A DNA stretch of 64,000 bases from Microlunatus capsulatus. Its GTDB lineage: Bacteria > Actinomycetota > Actinomycetes > Propionibacteriales > Propionibacteriaceae. Numbering within the stretch: the stretch's first letter is position 1; each line of letters begins with the position of its first letter. The stretch covers positions 1,860,001 to 1,924,000 of the forward strand of contig NZ_JAGIOB010000001.1 in assembly GCF_017876495.1 (NCBI RefSeq). Reading direction: 5' to 3'. The notes beneath the pieces are model-generated. The model ran no database searches. It saw nothing but the letters and a program-made list of their open reading frames with translations, and was not told the origin of the DNA. Shown here piece after piece: positions 16,898 through 25,449 of this stretch. A program made the position numbers and the translations under genes.

Positions 16898-16912
16898 GGG
16901 CCGGCGCCGGAC

Positions 16913-16971
16913 GCGAGTGCTGAGAAACCGTCGTCCAGGACGCCCGGAACGGACGGGAACTCAGCACTCGC
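16913..16971 (+). repeat. Palindromic element C (59 nt), CGAGTGC family
   Basis: Outer arms GCGAGTGCTGAG / CTCAGCACTCGC (12 bp, perfect), inner arms CCGTC / GACGG, and a 19-nt apical loop. Its left 22 nt, starting GAGTGCTGAGAAACC, recur exactly in element D at 17931 in the same orientation. The outermost seven bases (CGAGTGC/GCACTCG) are also shared with elements A and B at 44245 and 47432. Confidence 0.85.
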
Positions 16972-17037
16972 AGGCGGTCGTCCACAGATCTGCTGCGCGC
17001 GGGGCTGCGGGGGCGGTCGGGTGGTGAGTATGAGCGG

Positions 17038-17940
17038 GTGGTCGAGGTGGTGCGCGGGGAGCGGCGCGGGCAGCGCTGGCAGCGGCTGGCGCACGGGCTG
17101 CACGCCGACGGGCCCTGCAGCCCGGAGGACCGGCTGCGGGCCTGGGAGCTCGTGCTCCCGCCGTCGGCCGTCTGGACGCACCTCAGCGCGGCGGCCCTGC
17201 GCGGCTGGTGGCTCCCGGCGGACGTCCCGCGGCCCGCCGTCGCCGCCGTCGCCCGCGGCGAGCGGCACCCGCAGCGGCGCGGGCTCGTCGTGCTCCGGCT
17301 CGGCGAGCCGCCGGTCGCCGAGCAGGTCCGCGGGTTCGCCGTGGCCAGCGCTCCCGAGACGCTGCTGGCCGCCGCCCGCGACCTGGCCGTGCTGGACCTC
17401 GTCCCGCTGGCCGACTCGGCGCTCCGCACGGGCGACTGCAGCCTCGCCGAGCTCACCGCCCTGGGCGCGACCGGCCGGCCCGGGGCCCCGGCCCTGCGTC
17501 GGGCTCTGCCCCTGCTCGACCCCCGCAGCGAGTCGGCCTGGGAGTCGGTGATGCGGGTGCTGCACGGGGCGGCGGGGGTCGCCGTCGACCCTCAGCACGT
17601 GGTCCGCGACGCCGACGGCCGCTTCGTCGCGCGAGCCGACCTGCAGCTGGTGGGCACCCGACGGCTGCACGAGTACGACGGCGAGGTGCACCGTGACCGG
17701 GCCGTGCACCGCGCCGACCTGGACCGGGACCGGCGGCTGCTGGACGAGGGCTGGCAGCGCTACGGCTGGACGGCGGCCGAGGTGCTCCGCGGCGGGGCGC
17801 TCATCGCCTCGGCCGACGCCGCCCTCGGCCGCTCCTGGGACGGCCGCCGTCTGCAGGCCTGGCGCCAGCTCGTCGCCGACTCCTGGTGGGGCGCCGCGGG
17901 ACGCGCACGGGCGGCGGCGCGCTGGGCGGACGAGTGCTGA
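17038..17940 (+). CDS. AbiEi-like / DUF559 putative nuclease
   Basis: 300 aa, GTG start. Residues 1-150 resemble the AbiEi-type N-terminal half found in many actinobacterial DUF559 proteins (for example VWTHLSAAALRGWWLP). The C-terminal half (about 165-265) is a Vsr-like restriction-endonuclease fold: ESAWES, RADLQL (Asp201), HEYDGEVH (Glu212) and RRLLDEGWQRYGW. DNA cleavage is plausible but not demonstrated for this family, and no AbiEii-type toxin gene is adjacent. The gene is exactly bracketed by matching palindromes C and D, and D supplies its last codons and stop. Confidence 0.75.
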   Translation: MVEVVRGERRGQRWQRLAHGLHADGPCSPEDRLRAWELVLPPSAVWTHLSAAALRGWWLPADVPRPAVAAVARGERHPQRRGLVVLRLGEPPVAEQVRGFAVASAPETLLAAARDLAVLDLVPLADSALRTGDCSLAELTALGATGRPGAPALRRALPLLDPRSESAWESVMRVLHGAAGVAVDPQHVVRDADGRFVARADLQLVGTRRLHEYDGEVHRDRAVHRADLDRDRRLLDEGWQRYGWTAAEVLRGGALIASADAALGRSWDGRRLQAWRQLVADSWWGAAGRARAAARWADEC

Positions 17941-17987
17941 GAAACCGTCGTCCTGAGCGCCCCGATCCGACGGCTTCCCAGCACTCG
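17931..17987 (+). repeat. Palindromic element D (57 nt), CGAGTGC family
   Basis: Outer arms CGAGTGCTG / CAGCACTCG and inner arms CCGTCG / CGACGG. It is in the same orientation as element C, with a 22-nt identical left half. Its left arm includes the final GAG TGC TGA of the DUF559 gene, so the element overlaps the coding end. Confidence 0.85.
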
Positions 17988-18006
17988 CGCAGCCGACGCC
18001 GACCGG

Positions 18007-18726
18007 TCAGTCCAGGGGGTGGGTGGAGGGGTCGGCGAGGAGCCGGTGCAGCTCGCGGCCGAGCTCGGCGGGGGTGCGGGCGGGGAGGGCGAAGACGACG
18101 TCGAGCTCGGTGACGCCGAGGCCGTCGATGAGGGTCAGCCGGACGCCGTCGGCGCTGACGGCGGCGACCTGCGCGGCCACCAGCTCGCCGGGGTCGCGGC
18201 CGGTGACGTCGGCGGCGAGCCGGAGCAGCTCGGCCGTGTGGTCGGCGTTGAGGTGGCGGGCGACGTCGTAGCCGGCCAGGACGCCGTCCAGCGGGCGGGC
18301 GGCCTGCAGGTCGGCGACGGCGACCGGGACGGCGTCGCGCTCCCCCGCCGGGACCACTTGCACCCGGACCAGCTCCAGGGCGACCGGCAGGCCGGCGGTG
18401 CCGCAGGCCGGGCCGCAACCGGCGTGCTCGTGGCGGTAGGCGCGGAGCTCGCCCACCAGCTCGTGCGGGCGCGGCGGGCGGGGCCGGCCCACGAGGGTGA
18501 CGGTCGCCAGGCCCAGCCCGGGCGCCAGCGTGACCGCGACGCCGTGCTGGCCGAGCAGGTCGTCGGTCCGCTCGCGCTCCACCAGCAGCAGCGGCGTCCC
18601 GCCGGCCGCGACGAACGGGGCGACGAGCACCTCGCCGGAGGGCTCGAGGCGCCAGCCGGCCGGACCGCCGAGGGCCAGCACGGTGCGGGCCTGCTCGGCC
18701 GGCGTGGGGGTGGGGGTCCAGGCCAT
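18007..18726 (-). CDS. DUF2470-domain protein
   Basis: 239 aa from the ATG at 18726. The C-terminal half holds the DUF2470 domain, with RHLNADHTAELLRLAADVTG and ending DVVFALPARTPAELGRELHRLL. DUF2470 is the C-terminal part of HugZ-like heme-handling proteins and of many iron-locus proteins. The N-terminal half resembles an FMN-binding split barrel only weakly. It is the last gene of an operon with a siderophore-interacting protein and a siderophore-binding lipoprotein, so a role in iron or heme use is likely. Confidence 0.75.
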   Translation of the reverse strand: MAWTPTPTPAEQARTVLALGGPAGWRLEPSGEVLVAPFVAAGGTPLLLVERERTDDLLGQHGVAVTLAPGLGLATVTLVGRPRPPRPHELVGELRAYRHEHAGCGPACGTAGLPVALELVRVQVVPAGERDAVPVAVADLQAARPLDGVLAGYDVARHLNADHTAELLRLAADVTGRDPGELVAAQVAAVSADGVRLTLIDGLGVTELDVVFALPARTPAELGRELHRLLADPSTHPLD

Positions 18727-18755
18727 GCGCTCTCCTCGGTCGGGGGTGGGGCGGG

Positions 18756-19556
18756 TCAGTCGGACAGCTTGTAGAAGCCGCTGAAGCGGATGTGCTTCTT
18801 CGGGTGGCCCCCGGCCACCAGGTGCCGGCGCACGCCGGCCGCCAGCCCGGACTCGCCGACGGCCAGGGCGTAGGCGTCCGGGCCGGGCAGCGGGGTCTGC
18901 CGGACGCGCTCCAGGGCGGCGGCCCCGGGCAGGGCGTGGCCGGCCTCGGCCCGCACCACCCAGGTCACCTCGACACCCGGCGGGTGCTCCAGCGGCCGGC
19001 GGTCCCCGGCGTCGGGCACCTCGAGGACGGCGCGGCCGTGCGCGTCGGCGGGCAGCGAGGCGAGCACGCCGGCCATCCCCGGCAGGCCGGTCTCGTCGGC
19101 CACCAGCAGGACGCCGTCGTGACCCGGGTGCGGGTCCCACAGCACGCCCTGGTCGAGCAGACCCAGCGGGTCGCCGGGCCGGGCGGCCTCGGCCCAGCCC
19201 GCGGCCACGCCGTCGACGGCCCCGTCCGGACCCCGGTGCACCACGAAGTCGATGTCCAGCTCGGCGGGCTCGGCGCGGTGGGCGGCGACGGTGTAGTTGC
19301 GGCACTCGGGGCGGACGCCGGCGGGCAGCGCCAGCCACTGCGGGTACCAGAGCTCGGTGCCGCTGCTGGGCAGCCGGAAGGTCGCCTGGTCGGGGCGGGG
19401 CACGAAGAGCCGGAACCACTGGTCGAAGCCCTGCGGCACGAAGCCGGCCAGCGCCTCGCCGCCGACGGTCACCCGGCGGAAGCTGGGCGAGAGCGTGGTC
19501 GTGCGGAGCACCTCCAGCCGCATCGGCGGCTGGTGCGGTCGCGCGGAGCGGGCCAT
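18756..19556 (-). CDS. Siderophore-interacting protein (ferric reductase)
   Basis: 266 aa from the ATG at 19556 (ATGA overlap with the upstream gene). ViuB/SIP family: FAD-binding CRNYTVAA near residue 87, NAD-binding-like VLLVADETGLPGMAGVL, and the conserved C-terminus KKHIRFSGFYKLSD. These flavoproteins reduce ferric siderophores in the cytoplasm to release iron. Its place behind a siderophore-binding lipoprotein and an iron box supports this directly. A start at the internal Met of PPMRLEV is possible. Confidence 0.92.
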   Translation of the reverse strand: MARSARPHQPPMRLEVLRTTTLSPSFRRVTVGGEALAGFVPQGFDQWFRLFVPRPDQATFRLPSSGTELWYPQWLALPAGVRPECRNYTVAAHRAEPAELDIDFVVHRGPDGAVDGVAAGWAEAARPGDPLGLLDQGVLWDPHPGHDGVLLVADETGLPGMAGVLASLPADAHGRAVLEVPDAGDRRPLEHPPGVEVTWVVRAEAGHALPGAAALERVRQTPLPGPDAYALAVGESGLAAGVRRHLVAGGHPKKHIRFSGFYKLSD

Positions 19557-20542
19557 CAGGACAGCGTCTCGGCGATGCGGGGCACGAGGTTCTCCAGCGC
19601 GTACCGCTGGGCCCCCACCGTGCCGAGGGAGTAGGCCGAGGCGAGGTCGCCGTCGATCACCAGCGAGCGCCCGTCGGCGACGGCCGGCACCCGGCGGAAG
19701 AACCGGTCGTCGGTCAGCTCGGAGCTGTCGATGAAGATCGGGAAGGCGACGACGAGGTCGGCGTCGACCAGGTCGAGCTGCTCGGTGGAGATCGACACGG
19801 TGAACCCGGTCGCGCTGGTGTCGAGGGCCGCGACCTCCGGGTTCTGCACGAAGCCGAGGTCCTGCAGGAACTGCACCCGCTCGCTGCCCTCGACGTAGGC
19901 GCCCCAGCCCTCGCTGGTCTTGGTGGCGGCCGTGACCGTCTTGCCCGCCCAGTCGGGGTGGGCGGCGCGGGCGTCGGCGAAGGCCTGCTCGAGGCCCTGC
20001 TGCAGGGTGGTGGCCTCGGCCGTCCGGCCCAGCGCGGCGGCCACCATGCTCAGCTGCTGCTCGCTGGTGGTCAGGTAGCTGTCGCCGCCCTCGGGGACGC
20101 CGACGGTCGGCGCGATCGCCTGCAGCCGGTCGTAGCGCTTCTGGTCGCCCGAGCTCTTGGTGTCGAGGATGAGGTCGGGGTCCAGCGCGGCGATGGCCTC
20201 GTAGGACGGCTCCAGCGTGCCGATGATCTCCGGGGCCCGGTCGTACTGGCCCGACGCCCACGGGCCGACGCCCTCGCCGCCGAACTGCAGCCAGTCCGAC
20301 GCGCCGACCGGCTGCACGCCGAGGGCGAGCGCGGTCTCCGCGTCACCCCAGCCCAGCGCGACGACGCGGGCGGGGGCGCTCTCCACGGTCACGTCGCCGA
20401 ACTTCGTGGCGACCACGGCCGGGAACGCGCCGCCGCTGGCCGCGGGTGCCGCCTCCGGCTGCTCGGCGTTGTCGGGGTTGGCGCAGCCGGCGAGGGCCAG
20501 GGCCAGGGCCAGGACGGCTGCCGCAGGGGCGAGGAGCTTCAC
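19556..20542 (-). CDS. Siderophore ABC transporter substrate-binding lipoprotein
   Basis: 328 aa from the GTG at 20542, chosen because it follows GGAAGG and starts the signal peptide directly (VKLLAPAAAVLALALALAGC, with lipobox LAGC). FecB/FhuD-type periplasmic-binding fold: PARVVALGWGDAETALALGVQPVG, LDPDLILDTKS and a long connecting helix. It captures ferric siderophore outside the cell. No FecCD permease or ATPase is next to it, so it must use a transporter encoded elsewhere. An iron box lies just upstream. Confidence 0.92.
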   Translation of the reverse strand: MKLLAPAAAVLALALALAGCANPDNAEQPEAAPAASGGAFPAVVATKFGDVTVESAPARVVALGWGDAETALALGVQPVGASDWLQFGGEGVGPWASGQYDRAPEIIGTLEPSYEAIAALDPDLILDTKSSGDQKRYDRLQAIAPTVGVPEGGDSYLTTSEQQLSMVAAALGRTAEATTLQQGLEQAFADARAAHPDWAGKTVTAATKTSEGWGAYVEGSERVQFLQDLGFVQNPEVAALDTSATGFTVSISTEQLDLVDADLVVAFPIFIDSSELTDDRFFRRVPAVADGRSLVIDGDLASAYSLGTVGAQRYALENLVPRIAETLS

Positions 20543-20558
20543 ATCGACCTTCCGAGAG

Positions 20559-20577
20559 TTTGGTGAGGCTACCCTAA
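20559..20577 (-). promoter_or_regulatory. DtxR/IdeR-type iron box
   Basis: The minus strand reads TTAGGGTAGCCTCACCAAA, 16 of 19 positions matching the DtxR/IdeR consensus TTAGGTTAGSCTAACCTAA. It lies 17 nt upstream of the GTG start of the siderophore-binding gene, so Fe2+-bound regulator would block the three-gene iron operon. Confidence 0.82.
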
Positions 20578-20661
20578 CCACAACTCGCGTCGTTGTCCCG
20601 CCGGCGGTCCAGATCCGGCGCCGCGGGCGGTGCGTGCGGGACCGGGGACCACACTGGCGGC

Positions 20662-21630
20662 ATGGATCACCTCTTCGTCGACGGCGTGGGCCCGGTCAGC
20701 CGGGTCGGCCTGGGCACCTGGCAGTTCGGCTCCCGCGAGTGGGGCTACGGCGACGGCTACGCCGGCGGGGCCGCGCGCGAGATCGTCGCCCGCGCCCTCG
20801 AGCTCGGCGTCACCCTCTTCGACACCGCCGAGTTCTACGGGACCGGCCGCAGCGAGCGCATCCTCGGCGAGGCGCTGGGCGAGAGGCGGTCCTCGGTCGT
20901 GGTGGCCAGCAAGCTCTTCCCGGTCGCGCCGTTCGCCCCCGTGATCCGTCGCCGGGAGGCCGGCAGCGCCCGCCGCCTGCAGCTGGACCGCATCCCGCTC
21001 TACCAGGTGCACCAGGCCAACCCCGTGGTGCCGGACTCGGTGATCATGCCCGGCCTGCGCCGGCTGCTGGAGGAGGACCGGATCGGCGCCGTCGGCGTCT
21101 CCAACTACTCCCTGGACCGCTGGCAGCGGGCCGACGCGGCGCTCGGCCGCCCGGTCGTCAGCAACCAGGTGCAGTTCTCCCTGGCCCGGCCGGAGCCGCT
21201 CACCGACCTCGTGCCCTTCGCCGAGCGGGAGAACCGGATCGTGATGGCCTGGAGCCCGCTGGCGCAGGGGCTGCTCGGCGGCCGCTACGGCCCGGACAAC
21301 CGGCCCGGCGGCGTCCGCGCGGTGAACCCGCTGTTCGGCACCGAGAACCTGCGGCGGATCAGCCCGCTGCTGGACCTGCTCCGCGACGTCGCCACCACCG
21401 TCGACGCGCAGCCCGCCCAGGTGGCGCTGGCCTGGCTGCTGGCCCAGCCGCGCGTCGTCGTCATCCCCGGCGCCTCGAGCGTCGCCCAGCTGGAGTTCAA
21501 CGTGGCCGCCGCCGACCTCGACCTGGGCCACGACGCCGTCGACGCGCTGACCGCGGCCGCGCTGGCCTTCCGGCCGGCCCCGCTCGGCCGGACCCTGGTC
21601 GACGGACTGCGGGAGCGCGTCGGGCGCTGA
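20662..21630 (+). CDS. Aldo/keto reductase
   Basis: 322 aa from the ATG at 20662. The full tetrad is visible: Asp and Tyr in LFDTAEFYG, Lys in VVASKLF, His in YQVHQANP. The C-terminal cofactor site is VVVIPGASSVAQLEFN, and the family length is right. It reduces an aldehyde, ketone or sugar with NADPH. It stands between the iron operon (divergent) and a DapA-fold gene that follows 59 nt later, possibly co-transcribed. Unlike the protein at 48-953, its catalytic residues are intact. Confidence 0.9.
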   Translation: MDHLFVDGVGPVSRVGLGTWQFGSREWGYGDGYAGGAAREIVARALELGVTLFDTAEFYGTGRSERILGEALGERRSSVVVASKLFPVAPFAPVIRRREAGSARRLQLDRIPLYQVHQANPVVPDSVIMPGLRRLLEEDRIGAVGVSNYSLDRWQRADAALGRPVVSNQVQFSLARPEPLTDLVPFAERENRIVMAWSPLAQGLLGGRYGPDNRPGGVRAVNPLFGTENLRRISPLLDLLRDVATTVDAQPAQVALAWLLAQPRVVVIPGASSVAQLEFNVAAADLDLGHDAVDALTAAALAFRPAPLGRTLVDGLRERVGR

Positions 21631-21689
21631 CCCGCCCGACCGCCGGGCCTGCGCAATTCCGGTGTGCACGATCCAATAGCGTGACACCC

Positions 21690-22574
21690 ATGACGGCCGC
21701 TGAGATCCTCGTCGCGTCGGTGCCGACCCCGTTCGGCTCCGACGGGCGCCTGGACCCGGACGCCGTGCGGATGCTGCTCGCGGACCTCGAGCCCTGCGCG
21801 GACGCCGTCCTGGTGGGCGGCACCGCGGGCCAGTTCCCGGCGCTGAGCGACGACGAGCGGTTGCTGCTGTTCGACCTGGCCCTCGACGCGCTGGGACCGG
21901 ACCGCGTGCTGGGCCACATCGGCGCCCCGAGCCTGGCCCAGGTGCGCCACCTCGCCGACGCCGCGACCGGCATCGGCCTGCGGCGGTTCGTCTGCCTGAC
22001 GCCCTACTTCCTGCCGGTCGACGGGGCCGCGGTCCTGGAGTGGTACCGGGACGTCGCGCGCGCGGTGGAGGACGGCGAGCTGCTGGTCGCCCTGAACCCC
22101 GAGCGCACCGGGGTGGCGGTGTCCCCCGCCGCGGCGGCCCTGCTCACCGCGGTCGACGGGGTGAGCGGGCTGACGGTCGGGGGCACGGCCGCGGCCCGGA
22201 CCTCCGCCTACGCGGCCGCGCTCCAGCCCGGCCAGCGGCTGTGGTCGACCGAGGAGACGGCGCTGCCGCGGGTGCTCGCCGAGGGCGGGCACGGCGTGGT
22301 CTCGGCCGCCGCGAGCGCCTTCCCCGCGCTGTTCGCCCGGCTGCGGGGCGCCGTCCGCGACGGCTCGGACGCGACCGGGCTGCAGGACCTCGTCCGCGAG
22401 GCCGTGGCCGCGGTGAGCGCGCTGCCCGGCCTGCACCTGGCCCTGAGCCTGCGCTCGGGCCACCCGTGGCGCTCCCGGATGCCGGGGCCGACGCTGCCGC
22501 CGGGCAGCCGGGACGCCGTCGCCGGGCTGCTGCGCCGGGTCGACGACGCGACCGGGTCCGACCGCACCGGCTGA
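21690..22574 (+). CDS. DapA/DHDPS-fold protein lacking catalytic Lys and Tyr
   Basis: 294 aa. The TIM-barrel DHDPS/NAL family is recognisable from VPTPFGSDGRLDPDAV, VGGTAGQFPALSDDER (for GTTGE.xxLxxxER) and TPYFLPVDGAAVLEWYRDVA. The Schiff-base Lys of the IGIKE motif is replaced: the region reads VSGLTVGGT, with Thr162 at the Lys position. The proton-relay Tyr of YNxPxRTG is Leu135 in ALNPERTG. A lyase or aldolase reaction through a Schiff base is therefore not expected; it may be a binding protein or use another chemistry. It follows the aldo/keto reductase gene on the same strand. Confidence 0.8.
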   Translation: MTAAEILVASVPTPFGSDGRLDPDAVRMLLADLEPCADAVLVGGTAGQFPALSDDERLLLFDLALDALGPDRVLGHIGAPSLAQVRHLADAATGIGLRRFVCLTPYFLPVDGAAVLEWYRDVARAVEDGELLVALNPERTGVAVSPAAAALLTAVDGVSGLTVGGTAAARTSAYAAALQPGQRLWSTEETALPRVLAEGGHGVVSAAASAFPALFARLRGAVRDGSDATGLQDLVREAVAAVSALPGLHLALSLRSGHPWRSRMPGPTLPPGSRDAVAGLLRRVDDATGSDRTG

Positions 22575-22581
22575 GCGGCCC

Positions 22582-23724
22582 TCAGCCCAGCGCCATCGAC
22601 CAGCGGACCCGGGTCCCGCGCCCCTGCGCACCGGGCCCGAGGTCCAGGCCGCCCCCCAGCCGCTCGGCGCGCACGCGCAGGTTGCCGAGCCCGCTGCGCC
22701 GGGTGCCGGACCCCAGGCCCCGCCCGTCGTCCTCCACCACGAGCACGAGCGCGTCCGCCGTCGCCTCGACCAGCACGGCCACCCGGGTGGCCGCCGCGTG
22801 CCGGGCGACGTTGGTCAGCGACTCCCGCAGGACCGCCCGGAGGTCGCCGACGGCGGCCAGCGCGGCCGGGTGCTCGAGGTCCCCGCGCAGCTCCAGCTCG
22901 ACCCGGGTACCCAGCACCGGCTCGACGTCGGCCACCACCTCGCCGACGGCGGCCCGGACCGAGACCGGGGTCGCGGCGACGAACTGGAGGTTGAAGATCG
23001 TGGCCCGGATCTGCCGGATGGTCGCGTCGATGGCGGCGACGTCACCGCGCAGGCGGTCCTGCAGGGCGCCCGGACCGAGGCGCGAGGCCGCGCTCTGCAG
23101 GCTCAGCCCGGTGGCGAAGAGCTGCTGCACCACGTGGTCGTGCAGGTCCGCCGCGATGCGCTCGCGCTCGACCGCCGCCTCCAGGCGCTGCTCGGTGGTC
23201 CGGATCCGGGCCAGCTCCAGCGCCACGGTGGCCTGGGAGGCGAAGTCGGCGGCCGCGGCCAGGTCGGCGGGTGCGAAGGGCGGCCGGCCCGGGTGCCGGC
23301 TCAGCACCACCACCCCGGGGCTGGCGTGCGGGCTCGGCAGCGGGACGGCCATCTCCGGGCCGGCGTCGACGTGGCCGTGGCCGCTGCACGGGTCACCCGG
23401 ACCGCCGACCAGGCCGCGGCCGCTCCGGAACACCGCGCCCGCCAGGGTCCCCGCGGCGGGTGCGGAGCGGCCCTCCAGGTGTTCGGCGCCCTCCCCCGCG
23501 GCCACCACCACGCGGAGCGCGGCCGCGTCGTCCGGGTCCGGCACGCACAGGGTGACGGTGCGCGCCCCGGCCACCTGCTCGACGGCGCGGGCCACGGCCC
23601 GCCAGACCTCCAGCTCCCCGGCGTAGCCGCTCAGCAGGTCGCGGCTGATCGCCGCCGCGGCCCGGAGCCACCCCCGCTCCGTGCCCTCGTCCCCCGGGTC
23701 GTCCAGACGCTCGGCGCCCGTCAT
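22582..23724 (-). CDS. Orphan NarL-type sensor histidine kinase with GAF domain
   Basis: 380 aa from the ATG at 23724. A GAF-like sensor spans about 25-170, then a HisKA_3 dimerisation helix with H-box ERIAADLHDHVVQQL (His195), and an HATPase_c domain with N-box ESLTNVARHAAA, G1 EDDGRGL and G2 SGLGNLRVRAERLGG. There are no transmembrane segments, so it is cytoplasmic, similar in plan to DevS/DosT. No response-regulator gene is next to it. It converges with the DapA-fold gene (7-nt gap). Confidence 0.9.
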   Translation of the reverse strand: MTGAERLDDPGDEGTERGWLRAAAAISRDLLSGYAGELEVWRAVARAVEQVAGARTVTLCVPDPDDAAALRVVVAAGEGAEHLEGRSAPAAGTLAGAVFRSGRGLVGGPGDPCSGHGHVDAGPEMAVPLPSPHASPGVVVLSRHPGRPPFAPADLAAAADFASQATVALELARIRTTEQRLEAAVERERIAADLHDHVVQQLFATGLSLQSAASRLGPGALQDRLRGDVAAIDATIRQIRATIFNLQFVAATPVSVRAAVGEVVADVEPVLGTRVELELRGDLEHPAALAAVGDLRAVLRESLTNVARHAAATRVAVLVEATADALVLVVEDDGRGLGSGTRRSGLGNLRVRAERLGGGLDLGPGAQGRGTRVRWSMALG

Positions 23725-23966
23725 GGTGCAGCCTCTCCACTCGTCCCCGAGGCCGTCCCCTGCCGCGGAGTCTAGCCGCGCCCGGGCGGCGCTCCGGCCG
23801 CCACGAGGGGCAGCGCGGGGCTCTGCGCGCCGACCCCCGTCAGGGGCCCGGGTCAGCGGTCTTACATTGTTCGCGTCGATATGAGTTTCCCGTCTCCGGA
23901 GCGGGAGCAGCCCGGTCACCGGGGCCTCGCCGCCGGAGCCGGGCAGAGCAGCGGAGGAGGACGTCG

Positions 23967-25439
23967 ATGTCACCGACGACGGTCGACGAGGAGAAGCCCA
24001 TCAGGAGCCTGATCCCCGTCCGGATGGACCGCATGCCCTGGTCGAGGTTCCACTGGATGGTGATCCTCGGTCTGGGCACCGCGTGGATCCTGGACGGCCT
24101 GGAGATCCAGATCGTGGCCTCCGGCGGGTACGCCAAGAGCCTGGACATGAACGCGACGGAGATCGGGCTCACCGCGACGATCTACCTCGTCGGCCAGGTG
24201 GCCGGGGCGCTGTTCTTCGGGCGGCTGACGGACAAGCTGGGTCGCAAGCGGCTGTTCGTCCTGACCCTCGCGCTCTACCTGGTCGGCTCGGCGGCCGCCG
24301 GTCTGGCGCCCAACGTCTGGATCTTCTGGTTCTTCCGGTTCGTCTCCGGGATGGGCATCGGGGGCGAATACTCCGCGATCAACTCCGCGATCGACGAGCT
24401 GATGCCCGGCAAGTACCGCGGCCGGGTGGACCTGGCCATCAACGGCACCTACTGGGCCGGGGCCATGATCGGCTCGCTGGCCAGCTTCTACTTCCTGGAC
24501 ACCGAGCGGTTCGGCGAGAACGTCGGCTGGCGGATCGCGTTCTTCATCGGCCCGGTGCTCGGCCTGGGCATCATCTACCTGCGCCGGCACATCCCGGAAA
24601 GCCCCCGCTGGCTGGTGACGCACGGCCGGGGCGAGGAGGCCGAGGCGATCGTCTCGCGCATCGAGCACGACGTCGCGGCGCAGGGCCACCAGCTGCCGCA
24701 CCTCGAGGACTCCCAGGGCTGGTGGATCAAAGCGCACGAGGGCGTCACCTTCAAGCAGCTGCGCTACGTGTTCCTCAAGCTCTACCCGACCCGGACGTTC
24801 CTCGGCCTGACCCTGATGATCACCCAGTCGTTCCTCTACAACGCGATCTTCTTCACCTCCGCCACGGTGCTGCAGCACTTCTACGGCAAGACCTCGAGCA
24901 GCGCGGCGCTGTACTTCTTCCCCTTCGCCATCGGGAACCTCGCCGGCCCCCTGCTGCTCGGCCGGCTGTTCGACACCGTGGGCCGCCGCAAGATGATCGG
25001 CGGCTCCTACGCGCTGGCTGCGGTCGTGCTGTTCCTCTCGGCGGTGCTGTTCAAGGCCGACGTCCTGACGGCCGGCACGCACACGCTGCTCTGGTGCATC
25101 TCCTTCTTCTTCGCCTCCGCCGGCGCCTCCGCGGGCTACCTGACGGTCTCGGAGATCTTCCCGCTGGAGGTCCGCGGCCAGGCGATCTCGTACTTCTTCT
25201 CGATCGCCCAGCTGTTCGGCGCCCTGGGCCCGGTGATCTTCGGGGCGCTGATCGGGGAGGGCACCGCGCGGGGCCCGCTGTTCTGGGGCTACGTGATGGC
25301 GTCGGCGATCATGCTCTTCGGCGGGCTGGTGGCCTTCAAGTTCGGCGTGGACGCCGAGGGCAAGGCGCTGGAGGACATCGCCCCGCCGCTCAGCACCTAC
25401 GACGAGCAGGGCAACCAGCTCACGAAGCTGCCGGTGTAG
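23967..25439 (+). CDS. MFS transporter (sugar-porter type)
   Basis: 490 aa with twelve predicted membrane segments. Preceded by GGAGGAGG at a good distance. MFS signatures: GRLTDKLGRKRLF after segment 2, the matching GRLFDTVGRRKMIGG in the second half, and a cytoplasmic loop with RRHIPESPRWL, which fits the sugar-porter and metabolite:H+ symporter groups. The substrate is unknown. It is followed after 10 nt by a universal stress protein gene on the same strand. The 242-nt gap upstream holds no other recognisable feature apart from a short AT-rich patch near 23865-23890 that could include the promoter. Confidence 0.9.
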   Translation: MSPTTVDEEKPIRSLIPVRMDRMPWSRFHWMVILGLGTAWILDGLEIQIVASGGYAKSLDMNATEIGLTATIYLVGQVAGALFFGRLTDKLGRKRLFVLTLALYLVGSAAAGLAPNVWIFWFFRFVSGMGIGGEYSAINSAIDELMPGKYRGRVDLAINGTYWAGAMIGSLASFYFLDTERFGENVGWRIAFFIGPVLGLGIIYLRRHIPESPRWLVTHGRGEEAEAIVSRIEHDVAAQGHQLPHLEDSQGWWIKAHEGVTFKQLRYVFLKLYPTRTFLGLTLMITQSFLYNAIFFTSATVLQHFYGKTSSSAALYFFPFAIGNLAGPLLLGRLFDTVGRRKMIGGSYALAAVVLFLSAVLFKADVLTAGTHTLLWCISFFFASAGASAGYLTVSEIFPLEVRGQAISYFFSIAQLFGALGPVIFGALIGEGTARGPLFWGYVMASAIMLFGGLVAFKFGVDAEGKALEDIAPPLSTYDEQGNQLTKLPV

Positions 25440-25449
25440 GGGGGCGGAC

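Noticed and set aside
17038-17940. AbiE toxin-antitoxin pair
   Set aside because: No AbiEii nucleotidyltransferase gene is adjacent on either strand; the downstream gene is an unrelated DUF2470 protein.
16913-17987. Elements C and D as integron attC sites
   Set aside because: Their length and imperfect pairing are suggestive, but there is no integrase, no RYYYAAC core site and the cassette gene is not in an array.
16913-17987. Elements C and D as ends of an insertion sequence
   Set aside because: The repeats are direct rather than inverted relative to each other, there is no transposase between them and no target-site duplication could be seen.
23725-23966. Small gene or riboswitch in the largest gap
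   Set aside because: No conserved aptamer pattern, and no short open frame with a ribosome site and codon bias was seen; only an AT-rich patch that may be promoter sequence.
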